From the NCBI RefSeq assembly GCF_003583985.1, contig NZ_QXML01000006.1:287391-351390 (forward strand): a DNA stretch of 64,000 nt. Direction: 5' to 3'. Positions 1-9,564 of this stretch are shown in pieces (the stretch's first letter is position 1; each line of letters begins with the position of its first letter). The stretch is from Algoriphagus lacus. Lineage in GTDB: Bacteria; Bacteroidota; Bacteroidia; Cytophagales; Cyclobacteriaceae. Below the pieces are notes generated by a model. The model made no database searches. It was not told the origin of the DNA and saw only the letters and a list, made by a program, of their open reading frames with translations. Made by a program: the position numbers and the translations under genes.

Positions 1-530
1 CTTCTGCGTTTGGGAAATTTGCCATCCAAATGGCTAAAGCGAAGGGGATAAAAGTAGCAGCTACTGTACGCCATGATGCTCAAAAAGCAGTTCTAAAAGA
101 ACTTGGGGCAGATTTGGTGATCAATTCGGAGACCGAAAAATTGCAGAAAGTCATTCCTGAACTTACTGAAGGCGGAGTTCATGTCATTTTTGATGCTGTA
201 GGCGGATTGCTTGGTGCGAAGGCTTTGGCCTCATTGAGACCCAAAGGCCGAATGATGGTTTTCGGGGCGCTTGCCTTGGACAATATGTCAATCAACAGTG
301 GGTTGCTGATTTTTAGAGACTTGAAAATCGAAGGGTTTTGGTTGAGTACCTGGATTGAAGAAATGCCGGAGTCCGATCGGACTAAAGCTTTCCGAAACGT
401 TTTTGGATTTTTGATGAAAGAGGATTCAAAAATCGACGTGGAAGGGAAGTTCACTTTGGATCAGTTTAAGGAAGCTTTGGCGGCCTATGATACTCCTGGG
501 CGAAACGGAAAAATCCTTTTGGTTAGTTAA
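1..530 (+). CDS. Zinc-type alcohol dehydrogenase / quinone oxidoreductase family protein, C-terminal part
   Basis: The reading frame is open from the window edge, so the gene is cut at its 5' end; about 176 residues are visible. It begins inside the Rossmann fold (SAFGKFAIQMAKAKG, the glycine-containing nucleotide-binding turn and following helix), continues with the GADLVI strand and the GGVHVIFDAVGG segment, and ends with GKILLVS, as medium-chain dehydrogenase/reductase proteins do. Expected role is NAD(P)H-dependent reduction of quinones or enones in the cytoplasm. The substrate cannot be told, because the catalytic half lies outside the window. Confidence 0.8.
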   Translation, partial: SAFGKFAIQMAKAKGIKVAATVRHDAQKAVLKELGADLVINSETEKLQKVIPELTEGGVHVIFDAVGGLLGAKALASLRPKGRMMVFGALALDNMSINSGLLIFRDLKIEGFWLSTWIEEMPESDRTKAFRNVFGFLMKEDSKIDVEGKFTLDQFKEALAAYDTPGRNGKILLVS

Positions 531-600
531 TTTCTCAGGTTTTATTCGGCTAAAATTTGAGATATAGCCATCTTTGCGCTTTCACTTAAAAGATCACTTC

Positions 601-1023
601 ATGAATTGGGATCAGCTGGACCAGCAACTCACCGAAATCGTACAAAAAAGAAATAAACTCAGTCAGATGGATTATAGCGATGAAAGCTATGACGACCTGG
701 AGGAGGAATTGCATGATCTGGAAGATGAATTCAATGATGAATATGAGGTGGTTTTTGAGCCTCAGCTGGAAAAAATCTACTCCAAGCTCAAATCAGACAC
801 GGATATCCTTCTTCCTACAGCCTATTTGGCCAACAAATACAAGGAAATGCTCCCCGATGCCAAAGGAATAGTGACCTATGAGGTAAGCGGAAAAGAAGGG
901 GTTCCAATCGAATCAGACCAGTTTGACAAGATGGATGTCCGAATTGTTTTGGTTCCCAATCCAGCGCGGTTTGTTCTGATTGTGAACGGAAAACCAATGA
1001 AAGACCTTTGGAGAAGCAGATAA
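601..1023 (+). CDS. Small conserved hypothetical protein, 140 aa
   Basis: I do not recognise a named family. The first 60 residues are strongly acidic and probably helical (runs such as YDDLEEELHDLEDEFNDEYE), followed by a compact alpha/beta-looking tail ending GKPMKDLWRSR. No signal peptide or membrane segment. The ATG at 601 is preferred over the upstream in-frame TTG at 574, because the CATCTTTG box (one mismatch to the TAnnTTTG promoter core) lies between them. It is closed by a perfect hairpin terminator shared with the convergent amidohydrolase gene. Probably soluble; function unknown. Confidence 0.75.
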   Translation: MNWDQLDQQLTEIVQKRNKLSQMDYSDESYDDLEEELHDLEDEFNDEYEVVFEPQLEKIYSKLKSDTDILLPTAYLANKYKEMLPDAKGIVTYEVSGKEGVPIESDQFDKMDVRIVLVPNPARFVLIVNGKPMKDLWRSR

Positions 1024-1027
1024 AAAA

Positions 1028-1062
1028 GAGAGGCTGTCAAAACTGACAGCCTCTCTTTTTTT
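1028..1062. terminator. Bidirectional intrinsic terminator
   Basis: A 12-bp perfect stem (GAGAGGCTGTCA / TGACAGCCTCTC) with a 4-nt loop is flanked by an A-run on the left and seven T on the right. It lies between two convergent genes and can serve both. Confidence 0.9.
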
Positions 1063-2491
1063 ATTCCTTCGATTCTTTTGTTTTTACCCAAGCTTTAATC
1101 TCACTCAACATTCGATCTAGTTCTTCTCTGGAGTAGTATTTTCCTTCGGCAATTACAGATTCAATGCTTAGGGTATTTTCGATTTTTTCCAGAGGGTTGG
1201 AGTTCAAAATGACCAAACTGGCCCTTTTCCCGGCTTCAACAGATCCGTACTCTTTTTCCAAACCAAAATAGGATGGGCCGTTGAGAATTGATGCCTGAAG
1301 TGCTTGGAGCGGACTGAGACCATACTTGACCATCAACGCCAATTCCCGGTGAATAGCCAATCCCGGGTAATCATAAGTATTCAGGTAGCCTGCATCTGTG
1401 CCAGCGATGATTTTCATTCCGGATTTCTGTACCAACGGAAGCAATCTTGCCGCAGCCTCAAATTGAAGTTTTCTATTTTTACGGCTTGTGGAGTCCTCTT
1501 TTGCATAGCGCTCAATCCTCCATTGATAGCTTTCCTTCAGTTTTGGACCGAGGTAACTCAGGATAGTGTCGCCGGAAAAATTCAAAGAATCCAGATAAGC
1601 GATGTTGTAACTGATGAGTAAAGTTGGAACCACTCCAGTTCCCTGCGCAGCAAATTTTCTAAAGTTTGATTCTGCTACAGAATCCGATAAGGTACTGAAC
1701 TGAAGTTCGTTGGCTTCCTCCGGTGAAAGCTTGTTTGAGATTTTTTCATCTCTAATTCGCATTTCTTCTGCAGTCGCAGCTCGCAGCAAATAACCCTGAT
1801 GCTCGATGGTTGTCAGACCTGCCAGCGAAATCTCATCCAAGGTAATTCCCGGATGAACATGGCCGGAAACAGACCAGCCACGACTTTTTGCTTTTCGGGT
1901 CGCAGACAAAAACAGCTCGGGTGAAAGTGCATTATCCGTGATTTTTACAAAATCGACTTTAAGCTTATCCAATGAATCCAACGCTTGGTCCAACTCTTCT
2001 ACCGTTCCAACTTCCAAATCTCCGGGCCAAATGGAGTTTTTTCCTTCGATTTTTGGGCCGGAGGTAAAAATCCTGGGACCTATCCGTGTCCCTGAATTGA
2101 CCTCATTTCTCCATTTCAAAACTTCTGGTGCAATATCTCCAGCCGCATCACGGACAGCCGTAACTCCAAAAGCCAAATAGAGCGGGAGCAACTGCTCGTT
2201 TTCATCTACATAGTCAGCTCCTCCAAAGTGAACGTGATTATCCCAAAGACCAGGTAAAATAAATTTTGAGGTGGCGTCAATTTCGGTTTTTCCCGAAAAT
2301 TGGGTCAACAAGCTATCTCCGCCCGTGAGAAGAATCGAATCCCCTTGGATCAGGATGACTTGATTTTGGAAAATTTCTCCGGTAGAAACCTCAATCAGTG
2401 CTCCATTCTTGATCAAAAGATCTACTTCCTTTTTCGAAGTACAGGCAAATGAAAGTCCCAAGGCAATAAAGGCCCCAATTAAAAATTTCAT
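1061..2491 (-). CDS. Amidohydrolase family lipoprotein (imidazolonepropionase-like)
   Basis: 476 residues starting at the ATG whose N-terminus is a lipoprotein signal (MKFLIGAFIALGLSFAC, lipobox cysteine about residue 17). A longer in-frame start at 2578 would overlap the tetR stop by 4 bp but would bury the signal peptide, so it is less likely. The metal-site motifs of the amidohydrolase superfamily are present: HVH at about 86-88, Lys183, SGHVH about 211-213, IEH about 231 and TDAG with Asp366. The closest recognised group is secreted imidazolonepropionase-like or prolidase-like hydrolases acting on cyclic amides or dipeptides; the substrate is unknown. It lies directly downstream of a TetR gene on the same strand. 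Confidence 0.85.
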   Translation of the reverse strand: MKFLIGAFIALGLSFACTSKKEVDLLIKNGALIEVSTGEIFQNQVILIQGDSILLTGGDSLLTQFSGKTEIDATSKFILPGLWDNHVHFGGADYVDENEQLLPLYLAFGVTAVRDAAGDIAPEVLKWRNEVNSGTRIGPRIFTSGPKIEGKNSIWPGDLEVGTVEELDQALDSLDKLKVDFVKITDNALSPELFLSATRKAKSRGWSVSGHVHPGITLDEISLAGLTTIEHQGYLLRAATAEEMRIRDEKISNKLSPEEANELQFSTLSDSVAESNFRKFAAQGTGVVPTLLISYNIAYLDSLNFSGDTILSYLGPKLKESYQWRIERYAKEDSTSRKNRKLQFEAAARLLPLVQKSGMKIIAGTDAGYLNTYDYPGLAIHRELALMVKYGLSPLQALQASILNGPSYFGLEKEYGSVEAGKRASLVILNSNPLEKIENTLSIESVIAEGKYYSREELDRMLSEIKAWVKTKESKE

Positions 2492-2577
2492 GTGTTTATA
2501 ATTGATTTTAATTGGCCACATGGAAGGCCCTGAATAATCATCCCCCTGTGAGAGAAGCTTTTCTAATGGGCATTTCA

Positions 2578-3273
2578 TCAGAATAGGCTGGTTTGAACGA
2601 TAGCCGGTCTGCTGGCTTGAATTGTCCCTCTGAGCATGTCTTGCATCAGTTTGATAAATCCCGGTAACCAGGCTTCTGCACTGATTTTAGCTTCTTTTCC
2701 TTCGTAACCAACAGGACCGCTCATCTTTTCGAAACCAATGATCATGCTCCAAATGGTATAAAAGGTGATTTCAGGCTGAAGTTCCGGTCGAATGCTTCCA
2801 TCTTTAATTCCAATCGAGACCATCTGAATTCCCAATTTGACAGGCTCATGGTGGATTTCAAGAAGCTTGTGGAAATGAATGGAATCCAGTATCAATGGAT
2901 CAATTTCCATTCTTTGGGCAGGTTCGTTGTATTTTTTCAGCACATCCAGGAAGTGCAAAATCGCTTGGTAATAAACTGGATGTTCCTTGGAGAAAAAGAC
3001 AATTTTACCCACCAAGTCCGTGATCATTTCCAATCCGTTTTTGCCTTTGGACCGAAGCACTTCACGGAACTCTTCCTTGAACTGATCGAAGGCTTTTTTG
3101 GTCAAGGCCATGAACAGGTCTTCCTTGTTTTTATAGTAAAAATAGGTCAGACCTTTGCTGATTCCTGCCCGTTTGGCCACGTCTTCCATCCGGGTAGACT
3201 GAAAGCCTTTGGTTGTGAAAAGTGCGACCGCCGAATCCAGAATGAGTTTTTCCTTGTTTTTTTCTCCTGCCAT
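2578..3273 (-). CDS. TetR/AcrR family transcriptional regulator
   Basis: 231 residues from the ATG at 3273 (MAGEKNKEKLILDSAV). The N-terminal 50 residues form a typical TetR helix-turn-helix: ALFTTKGFQSTRMEDVAKRAGISKGLTYFYYKNKEDLF in family order. The rest is an all-helical ligand domain with low similarity, as usual. Longer in-frame sequence to 3396 has no signal of being coding. It precedes the amidohydrolase gene on the same strand and probably controls it or itself; the ligand is unknown. Confidence 0.88.
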   Translation of the reverse strand: MAGEKNKEKLILDSAVALFTTKGFQSTRMEDVAKRAGISKGLTYFYYKNKEDLFMALTKKAFDQFKEEFREVLRSKGKNGLEMITDLVGKIVFFSKEHPVYYQAILHFLDVLKKYNEPAQRMEIDPLILDSIHFHKLLEIHHEPVKLGIQMVSIGIKDGSIRPELQPEITFYTIWSMIIGFEKMSGPVGYEGKEAKISAEAWLPGFIKLMQDMLRGTIQASRPAIVQTSLF

Positions 3274-3361
3274 GAGTGAAAATGTAACTTTCAAAAGTGA
3301 GCTCAAAGATATTAAATCGGAGTCAAAAACGAGCGTGCTATTTTGTTGGGTAGGAAATAAT

Positions 3362-3393
3362 AAAAGGCCTTGGAATTGATTCCAAGGCCTTTT
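3362..3393 (-). terminator. Intrinsic terminator of tyrS
   Basis: Almost perfect 15-bp inverted repeat (AAAAGGCCTTGGAAT / ATTCCAAGGCCTTTT) 19 bp past the tyrS stop. On the minus strand the stem runs into a T-rich tract. Confidence 0.85.
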
Positions 3394-3411
3394 CAACTGG
3401 CTGTCAGCTGT

Positions 3412-4704
3412 TTATTTTACTTCCAGTATGTAATAATTTTTCTTGCCTTTCTGGACCAGTAAGTACTTGTTTTGAAGTAGGCTGAAGGTCAAGGGAGCAT
3501 TGGGATCCGCTACTTTTTCTTTGTTAATGCTTACCCCACCTCCTTGAATCATTTTGCGAGCCTCGCCTTTGGAAGGGAAGATCTGCGCTTGGGTTTTTTC
3601 ACCAAACAAATCCAAAATACTTTCGATGCCGACGAATTCCTCCTTGCTGATTTGAACTTGTGGGACACCCTCAAAAACAGCCAGAAATGTCCTCTCGTCT
3701 AAGGAAGCAAGGTCTTCGGTGGAAGATTTGCCAAAGAGAATTTCTGAAGCTTTTACCGCCATTTCATAGTCTTCTTTGCTATGAACCATGGTAGTTACTT
3801 GCTTGGCAATTTCCTTTTGGAGCAATCTTAAATGTGGAGCCTCAGCTTGCTCGGCTTCGAGTTTTTCGATGGTTTCTTTGTCCAATACCGTGAAGATTCG
3901 GATATATTTTGAAGCATCTTCATCGGACACATTCAGCCAAAACTGGTAGAAGGCATATGGTGAGGTCTTTTCCGGATCCAGCCAAACTGAACCACTTTCA
4001 GTTTTGCCAAACTTGGTTCCGTCTGCTTTGGTAATCAATGGAACAGTCAATGCAAAGGCACTTCCTCCACCCATTCTTCGGATCAGCTCGGTTCCGGTTA
4101 CAATATTGCCCCACTGATCAGAGCCGCCCAGTTGGATGGTGCAGTTTTTGTTTTTCCAAAGGTGATAGAAATCATACCCCTGAATCAATTGATAGGTGAA
4201 TTCTGTGAAAGAAAGACCGTTTCCATCTTCCAGACGTCTTTTAACACTGTCTTTGGACATCATGTAGTTTACCGTGATGTGCTTTCCTACATCCCGGATA
4301 AATTCCAGAAAGGAAAATTTTGACATCCAGTCGTAATTGTTGACTAGTTCGGCTTTGTTGGCTGTATCACCTGAGAAGTCCAGAAACTTGGAAAGCTGGC
4401 TTTGGATGCAGGCTACATTGTGATCAAGCGTAGTTTTGTCCAAGAGATTTCGCTCAGCAGATTTAAAGGAAGGGTCTCCGATCATCCCGGTTGCTCCACC
4501 TACCAGCGCAAATGGCTTATGTCCGGACCGCTGGAAATGCAGCAAGGTCATCACACCTACCAAATGGCCGATATGGAGGGAATCAGCAGTTGGATCAAAA
4601 CCCAGATAGGCTGAAGCCATGCCTTTGCTCAGGTGTTCTTCAATTTCCGGGGTCATGTCCTGGAGCATTCCTCTCCATCTCAGCTCTTCTATAAATGAAT
4701 TCAT
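3412..4704 (-). CDS. tyrS: Tyrosyl-tRNA synthetase
   Basis: 430 residues, normal for bacterial TyrRS. It charges tRNA-Tyr in the cytoplasm. Class I signature HIGH is at about residues 44-47 and the KMSKS equivalent is KFGKT at about 231-235. Tyrosine-pocket segments ([26 protein letters not shown]) are intact. The C-terminal S4 RNA-binding domain ([19 protein letters not shown]) is present. The ATG at 4704 fits the family N-terminus; ten more in-frame residues upstream fall between promoter and start. A TATATTTG -7 box precedes the start and a hairpin terminator follows. Confidence 0.97.
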   Translation of the reverse strand: MNSFIEELRWRGMLQDMTPEIEEHLSKGMASAYLGFDPTADSLHIGHLVGVMTLLHFQRSGHKPFALVGGATGMIGDPSFKSAERNLLDKTTLDHNVACIQSQLSKFLDFSGDTANKAELVNNYDWMSKFSFLEFIRDVGKHITVNYMMSKDSVKRRLEDGNGLSFTEFTYQLIQGYDFYHLWKNKNCTIQLGGSDQWGNIVTGTELIRRMGGGSAFALTVPLITKADGTKFGKTESGSVWLDPEKTSPYAFYQFWLNVSDEDASKYIRIFTVLDKETIEKLEAEQAEAPHLRLLQKEIAKQVTTMVHSKEDYEMAVKASEILFGKSSTEDLASLDERTFLAVFEGVPQVQISKEEFVGIESILDLFGEKTQAQIFPSKGEARKMIQGGGVSINKEKVADPNAPLTFSLLQNKYLLVQKGKKNYYILEVK

Positions 4705-4731
4705 CGAAAAAGGGTCGTTTTTATTAGCGTG

Positions 4732-4739
4732 CAAATATA
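4732..4739 (-). promoter_or_regulatory. Bacteroidota-type -7 box upstream of tyrS
   Basis: On the minus strand the sequence is TATATTTG, an exact TAnnTTTG match, 28 bp upstream of the tyrS ATG. No convincing -33 TTTG at the expected 19-21 bp spacing. Confidence 0.5.
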
Positions 4740-4864
4740 GTCCTTCGAGCCTGAGTATCGAAAGGAAGATCAGGCTTTCGGTAGGATTCCTTTTCCGTTC
4801 TTAAAATCGAGAAGAAACTCCGCCTTGTTTTTTGTTTACTTTGAATCCAAACTTAAACTACCCT

Positions 4865-7800
4865 ATGAAAAAACATTTAACTCTTTTTGCGCTGGGATTC
4901 ACCTTGCTTTTTGGAGGGCATGCTTCCGCGCAAACTTCAGCGAGTTGGCTTCGATATCCGGCAATTTCACCGGATGGAAGTCAGATTGCTTTTACGTATA
5001 AAGGGGACCTTTACCTTGTTGGGTCATCAGGTGGTAAAGCCACCCAGCTGACATTTCATGAAGCACATGACTTTAAGCCAGTTTGGAGTTCAGATGGAAT
5101 GCAACTCGCTTTTGCATCTGATCGATATGGCAATTTTGATGTGTTTATCATGAATGTTTCCGGCGGAGAGGCCACTCGGCTTACCTACCATTCCACAGAC
5201 GAAATGCCTTTTGACTTCAGTTCAGATGATCAGAAAGTGATCTTCGGAGCTGCCAGATTGGATTTGGCGGAGCATCGTCAATATCCAACCGGTTCTCAGC
5301 CGGAGCTTTATCAAGTGGGTAGAAAAGGCGGAAGAGTGGATCAGATTTGGACGATTCCAGCTGAGTATGTTCAAACAAATAAGGATGGGTCGAAATTGAT
5401 CTACCATGATAAAAAAGGTGGGGAAAACGAATGGAGAAAGCATCATCAGTCCGGCATAGCAAGAGACATTTGGATGTATGATGCCAAAAAAAATGAGCAC
5501 ACCATGCTTACCAAATTCTATGGAGAAGACCGGAATCCGGTATTTTCTCCGGATGAAAGTGAAATCTTCTACTTGAGTGAAGCCAGTGGAAGCTTCAATG
5601 TTTACAGCATGCCGGTGGCAAATCCTGCTCAAAATCAGGCTTTGACCAACTTTACCAAGTTTCCGGTTCGCTTCCTTTCTATTTCAAACAATGGCCTTCT
5701 GTCATTCAGTTTTGACGGACAGTTGTATACCCTGAAAAAAGGAGAGCAAGCAAAAAAACTCGAAGTCACCATCGCTACCCAATCCATTTCCAATCCTGAT
5801 AATTACATTTCCATCAATGGTGGGGTAAGAGAAATGTCTGTTTCACCTGATGGGAAAGAAATTGCTTTTATAGCCCGTGGTGAGGTTTTTGTGACTTCCG
5901 TTGACGGTTCGATGACTAAACGAATCTCCAATACACCTGAACAGGAACGGTTTGTTGAATTTGCTCCAGATGGGAAATCACTGGTGTATGCTTCCGAGCG
6001 AAATGGAAAATGGCAGATTTACCAAAGTTCAAAGGTCCGGGCCGAGGAGCCGTTTTTCTTTGCTTCGACCTTGCTGAAAGAAGAAGCCTTGGTGAGCTTG
6101 GGTCTGGACGCCTATCTGCCGAAGTTTTCCCCAGATGGAAAAAAGCTGGCCTACATCGAAGGACGAAGAAGTTTGAAGGTGTTGGATTTGGCCACAAAGA
6201 CCTCTGTGACGTTGATGGGGCCGGATTTGCTTTTTCATATGAGTGACGGTGATCAGTATTTTACCTGGAGTCCTGATAGCAAGTGGCTTTTGGCAAGTTA
6301 CAGACCTACGATGACCAATTCGGAAGTGGTTCTTTTGGATGCTTCCGGCAAGGAAAAGATGCGAAAACTTACCCAAAGCGGCTATTCAGACAACAATGCC
6401 AAATGGGTCAACGAAGGCAAGCAACTGATTTGGTTTTCCAATCGTGACGGGTTGAGAAGCTATGCGACCAGCGGACGAATGGAAGAAGACGTTTACACTT
6501 TGTTTTTTGATCAGGCTGCTTGGGACAAGTTCCGCTTGAGCAAAGAAGAGTTTGATTTGCTTAAAGAAATTGAAAAAGCCAAAAAGCCTGAAGACGGAGA
6601 GGATAAATCCAAGACTGAAAAGCCCGGAAATCCCGTTGTGAATCCCATCGTATTCAATTGGGAAGGATTTGAAGATCGAAAGTCAAGATTGACCATTCAC
6701 TCTTCGATCATGGGTGATGCTGTTTTGTCCAAGGACGGAGAGAAACTCTTTTATCTCGCTCGATTTGAAAAAGGAATGAATCTCTGGTCTACCAATCTGA
6801 GAACCAAAGATACCAAACAAGAGATCGCCTTGGATGCAAATTCTGGACGCCTGGTTTGGGATAAGGATCAGAAAAACCTATTCCTTTTGGCTGATGGAAC
6901 CATTTCCAAGATCAATCCGGAAACGATGAAAAGAGAAAGCATCAAGATCTCAGGGGAAATGACTTTTGACCGAAATGCGGAAACAGCACATCTTTTTGAG
7001 CACGTTTGGTTACGAACAAAAGGAATTTTCTATACGCCTGACATGCACGGAATTGATTGGAATGCCATCAAACCGGACTACCAGAAGTACTTGCCACATA
7101 TTGGCAACAGTTATGAATTTGCAGAATTGCTGTCTGAGATGATCGGTGAGTTGAACGTTTCCCATGCTGGAGCCCGTTTTTCCAGAACAGTTTCCATGGC
7201 GGACGCTACGGGTTCTTTGGGGATATTCGTTGATTACAAGCACTCCGGCAATGGAATTAAAGTAACCGAAGTGTTAAAAGGAGGACCCTTGGACAAAGCT
7301 GACTTGGCGGTAAAACCGGGGATGATAATTGAGCGGATCGACGGAGAACTGATCACACCTGAATTTGATTTCGCAAAACTTCTCAACAGAAAGGCTGACA
7401 AATTCACCTTGATTGAAGTCTTGGATCCAAGCAATCAATCCAGGAAACAATACACCATTAAGCCCATTTCATTAGCTGCAGAAAACCAGTTGCTTTACAA
7501 GCGTTGGGTTAAGAAGAATCAAGAGGAAGTCGAAAAGCTTAGTGGTGGCAAACTAGGATACGTTCATATTCCAGGAATGAGTGATGGTCCCTATCGAAAT
7601 GTCTATGAAGAAATGATGGGCAAGTATTTCGATAAGGAAGGTGTAATAGTAGACACCAGATTCAATGGTGGTGGCGACTTAGTGGCTGATTTGACGATGT
7701 TTTTTACGGGAGAAAGTTTTCTGACCTATGCTACCGCAGATAAAGTGGTAGGAGGGGAACCAACGGCCCGTTGGACTAAACCTACACTGGCGATGTTCAA

Positions 7801-8098
7801 TGAGGCTAATTATTCGGATGGACATTGCTTTGCCTGTGGATACACTGATTTGAAAATTGGTAAAACGGTCGGTATGCCCACCCCAGGAACCTGTTCATTT
7901 GCCGGTTGGGAAAGTCTTCCGGATGGCACTCGCTGGGGAGCAGTTCCCATTTCTGCAAAAAATCAAGCCGGTGAATGGTTGGAAAACAACGAAACACGCC
8001 CACAATTTGAAGTAAAAAACATGCCTGGAAAAATTGATGCTGGTATTGATCAGCAGCTTGAAAAAGCAGTCGAGGAGTTGCTTAAAGACATCAAATAA
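4865..8098 (+). CDS. Tricorn-like S41 family peptidase with beta-propeller and PDZ domain
   Basis: 1077 residues starting with a Sec signal peptide (cleavage likely after HASAQ, residue ~23). Order: WD40/PD40-like propeller repeats (many SPDG(S/K) and WSPDSK motifs, residues ~25-690), a helical linker with the catalytic His in SHAG (His767), a PDZ domain (~784-870) and an S41 core with FNGGGD at ~933. The probable Ser-Asp pair of tricorn proteases is SDG at 984-985, and the partner Glu is in ENNE at ~1040. Tricorn core proteins of about 1070 residues degrade oligopeptides; this one is exported, so it likely works in the periplasm. A hairpin terminator follows. Substrates are not known. Confidence 0.9.
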   Translation: MKKHLTLFALGFTLLFGGHASAQTSASWLRYPAISPDGSQIAFTYKGDLYLVGSSGGKATQLTFHEAHDFKPVWSSDGMQLAFASDRYGNFDVFIMNVSGGEATRLTYHSTDEMPFDFSSDDQKVIFGAARLDLAEHRQYPTGSQPELYQVGRKGGRVDQIWTIPAEYVQTNKDGSKLIYHDKKGGENEWRKHHQSGIARDIWMYDAKKNEHTMLTKFYGEDRNPVFSPDESEIFYLSEASGSFNVYSMPVANPAQNQALTNFTKFPVRFLSISNNGLLSFSFDGQLYTLKKGEQAKKLEVTIATQSISNPDNYISINGGVREMSVSPDGKEIAFIARGEVFVTSVDGSMTKRISNTPEQERFVEFAPDGKSLVYASERNGKWQIYQSSKVRAEEPFFFASTLLKEEALVSLGLDAYLPKFSPDGKKLAYIEGRRSLKVLDLATKTSVTLMGPDLLFHMSDGDQYFTWSPDSKWLLASYRPTMTNSEVVLLDASGKEKMRKLTQSGYSDNNAKWVNEGKQLIWFSNRDGLRSYATSGRMEEDVYTLFFDQAAWDKFRLSKEEFDLLKEIEKAKKPEDGEDKSKTEKPGNPVVNPIVFNWEGFEDRKSRLTIHSSIMGDAVLSKDGEKLFYLARFEKGMNLWSTNLRTKDTKQEIALDANSGRLVWDKDQKNLFLLADGTISKINPETMKRESIKISGEMTFDRNAETAHLFEHVWLRTKGIFYTPDMHGIDWNAIKPDYQKYLPHIGNSYEFAELLSEMIGELNVSHAGARFSRTVSMADATGSLGIFVDYKHSGNGIKVTEVLKGGPLDKADLAVKPGMIIERIDGELITPEFDFAKLLNRKADKFTLIEVLDPSNQSRKQYTIKPISLAAENQLLYKRWVKKNQEEVEKLSGGKLGYVHIPGMSDGPYRNVYEEMMGKYFDKEGVIVDTRFNGGGDLVADLTMFFTGESFLTYATADKVVGGEPTARWTKPTLAMFNEANYSDGHCFACGYTDLKIGKTVGMPTPGTCSFAGWESLPDGTRWGAVPISAKNQAGEWLENNETRPQFEVKNMPGKIDAGIDQQLEKAVEELLKDIK

Positions 8099-8115
8099 CT
8101 CTTTTAAAAAGAAAA

Positions 8116-8145
8116 AACCCGGTCTTATGAAACCGGGTTTTTTTT
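8116..8145. terminator. Bidirectional intrinsic terminator
   Basis: AACCCGGT / ACCGGGTT stem with an 8-nt loop, A-run to the left and nine T to the right, between the convergent S41 peptidase and blaI-like genes. Confidence 0.85.
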
Positions 8146-8171
8146 ATTGCTTATCCACTTAAAATCACCGC

Positions 8172-8501
8172 TTATTGATAAGTTTTGGTGTTTAAAGACT
8201 CATCATTTTTGAAGAACTGGGTCATCTTAGCAAAAGAACTGTCGAAATATCCTTCCAGCATTCTCTTGATGATGAATGTTCTATACTCGTCTTTGGAAAC
8301 GATTGGGAAATACTCATGGCTCTTTCCATAAGACTTATGGCTTACAAATCCTTTTCTTTCAAGTATTCTTACGATTGTAGAAACGGTGTTGTAAGCTGGT
8401 TTTGGCTCTGTCATTGGAGTAAGGATATCTTTAACGAAGCCGCGTTCGATATCCCAGAGGATTTGCATAATTTCCTCTTCTGCTCTGGTTAATGGTTTCA
8501 T
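8172..8501 (-). CDS. BlaI/MecI/CopY family transcriptional repressor
   Basis: 109 residues, slightly shorter than the usual ~120. The winged helix of penicillinase repressors is clear: LTRAEEEIMQILW, then YNTVSTIVRILERKGFV. The C-terminal dimerisation helices are short. In most Bacteroidota this repressor is paired with a BlaR1/M56 sensor protease; none is nearby, so it is an orphan here. Its target is unknown, but the desaturase lies just upstream on the same strand and is separated from it by a terminator. Confidence 0.88.
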   Translation of the reverse strand: MKPLTRAEEEIMQILWDIERGFVKDILTPMTEPKPAYNTVSTIVRILERKGFVSHKSYGKSHEYFPIVSKDEYRTFIIKRMLEGYFDSSFAKMTQFFKNDESLNTKTYQ

Positions 8502-8633
8502 AAGGTGTTAAGTTTTAAATCGATAGAAAATTATTCGTTTAGTTCCTAAAATGCAAAGAAATAGTGTTAATAGTTTTACTATTTAGTTGATGTAACTCTC
8601 TAAACAATTGATTCAAAGGGAGAAAAAATAAAA

Positions 8634-8654
8634 AAGACCCCCATCGGAGGTCTT
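8634..8654 (-). terminator. Intrinsic terminator of the desaturase gene
   Basis: On the minus strand AAGACCTCC-GAT-GGGGGTCTT (one G-T pair) followed by TTTTTATTTTT, 20 bp beyond the desaturase stop. Confidence 0.8.
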
Positions 8655-8673
8655 AATTTTTTATCTGAGTTAC

Positions 8674-9423
8674 TTAAACTGTTCGTAATTTAATGATTCC
8701 TGTCGCATGCAATAGCTTGACTATCGGGTATGTTGGGTCAAATTCATACCATTTTACAGCAAAGTTTGGTCTGTTTGGAAGCTTGTGGTGGTTATTCTGG
8801 AAAAGCTCACCTAACATTAAAACATCCAGTAACAGACTGTTTTTGGACTTATCATTATTGTCAAAATTGGCATAACCATACTTATGGCCACTCCAGTTTA
8901 CAATTGCGCCATGGACAGGACCCATCAAAAAGTGAATAGGAAGGAGAAAATACATCCACCAATGTGTGCCGGGTAATTCAAATACCGAAATGCAAAGCAC
9001 GTAAAGTGCAACATAAAAAATACCCCAACCCAATCTTACAGCCATGTTGTCTGCAAACTTGTCAAAGTTATTCCAGTCAGGAATATCCTTTGAAAAGCGA
9101 TCTTCAGGTTTAAGTTTGAAGCTGAAGTAATCGTTGTAAATATTTTTGGTTTTCCACATCATGGTGAAAAGGTTTTCGGTATGATGGGGGCTATGGGGAT
9201 CCTTTGGGGTATCGGAGTAAGCATGATGCATTCTATGAAGAATGGCATAAGCTCGAGGAGATAGGTAAGAACTACCTTGCCAAATCCAGGTGAAGAAATA
9301 AAAAAACTTTTCCCAGTATTTGCTCATCACAAACATTTGATGGGCGGCATAACGATGTAGAAAGAAACTCTGGCAAAACAGGGAGAAATACCAGTGAAGT
9401 AGGAAGAAGATAATGATAATCAC
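8674..9423 (-). CDS. Acyl-CoA / fatty acid desaturase (membrane FADS superfamily)
   Basis: 249 residues. It carries the three histidine clusters of the di-iron desaturases: HRYAAH (23-28), HRMHH (63-67) and a C-terminal NNHHK, which together bind two irons. At least four hydrophobic membrane segments are visible. The family introduces a cis double bond, usually delta-9, into membrane acyl chains, relevant to cold adaptation. The chosen ATG gives a short N-terminus before the first transmembrane helix, a little shorter than many homologues. Upstream is a divergent membrane protein gene. Confidence 0.88.
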   Translation of the reverse strand: MIIIIFFLLHWYFSLFCQSFFLHRYAAHQMFVMSKYWEKFFYFFTWIWQGSSYLSPRAYAILHRMHHAYSDTPKDPHSPHHTENLFTMMWKTKNIYNDYFSFKLKPEDRFSKDIPDWNNFDKFADNMAVRLGWGIFYVALYVLCISVFELPGTHWWMYFLLPIHFLMGPVHGAIVNWSGHKYGYANFDNNDKSKNSLLLDVLMLGELFQNNHHKLPNRPNFAVKWYEFDPTYPIVKLLHATGIIKLRTV

Positions 9424-9564
9424 TCAGGCAATAATTAAGTATTGGTACAAATATAAGTTGATAAGGATAACAAACCTTGGCCGTTCAATGTCTAGAAACT
9501 AAAAATTGACCTGATAATAATCATTTTTTGGTCCTTTTTGAAGGGATTTAGTAATTTCACTCAT

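Noticed and set aside
2492..2578. Upstream extension of the amidohydrolase start to overlap the tetR stop
   Set aside because: It would place the lipoprotein signal peptide 29 residues inside the protein.
5217..5632. Two long minus-strand frames inside the S41 peptidase gene
   Set aside because: Antisense shadows of a gene whose domains and motifs are clear on the plus strand.
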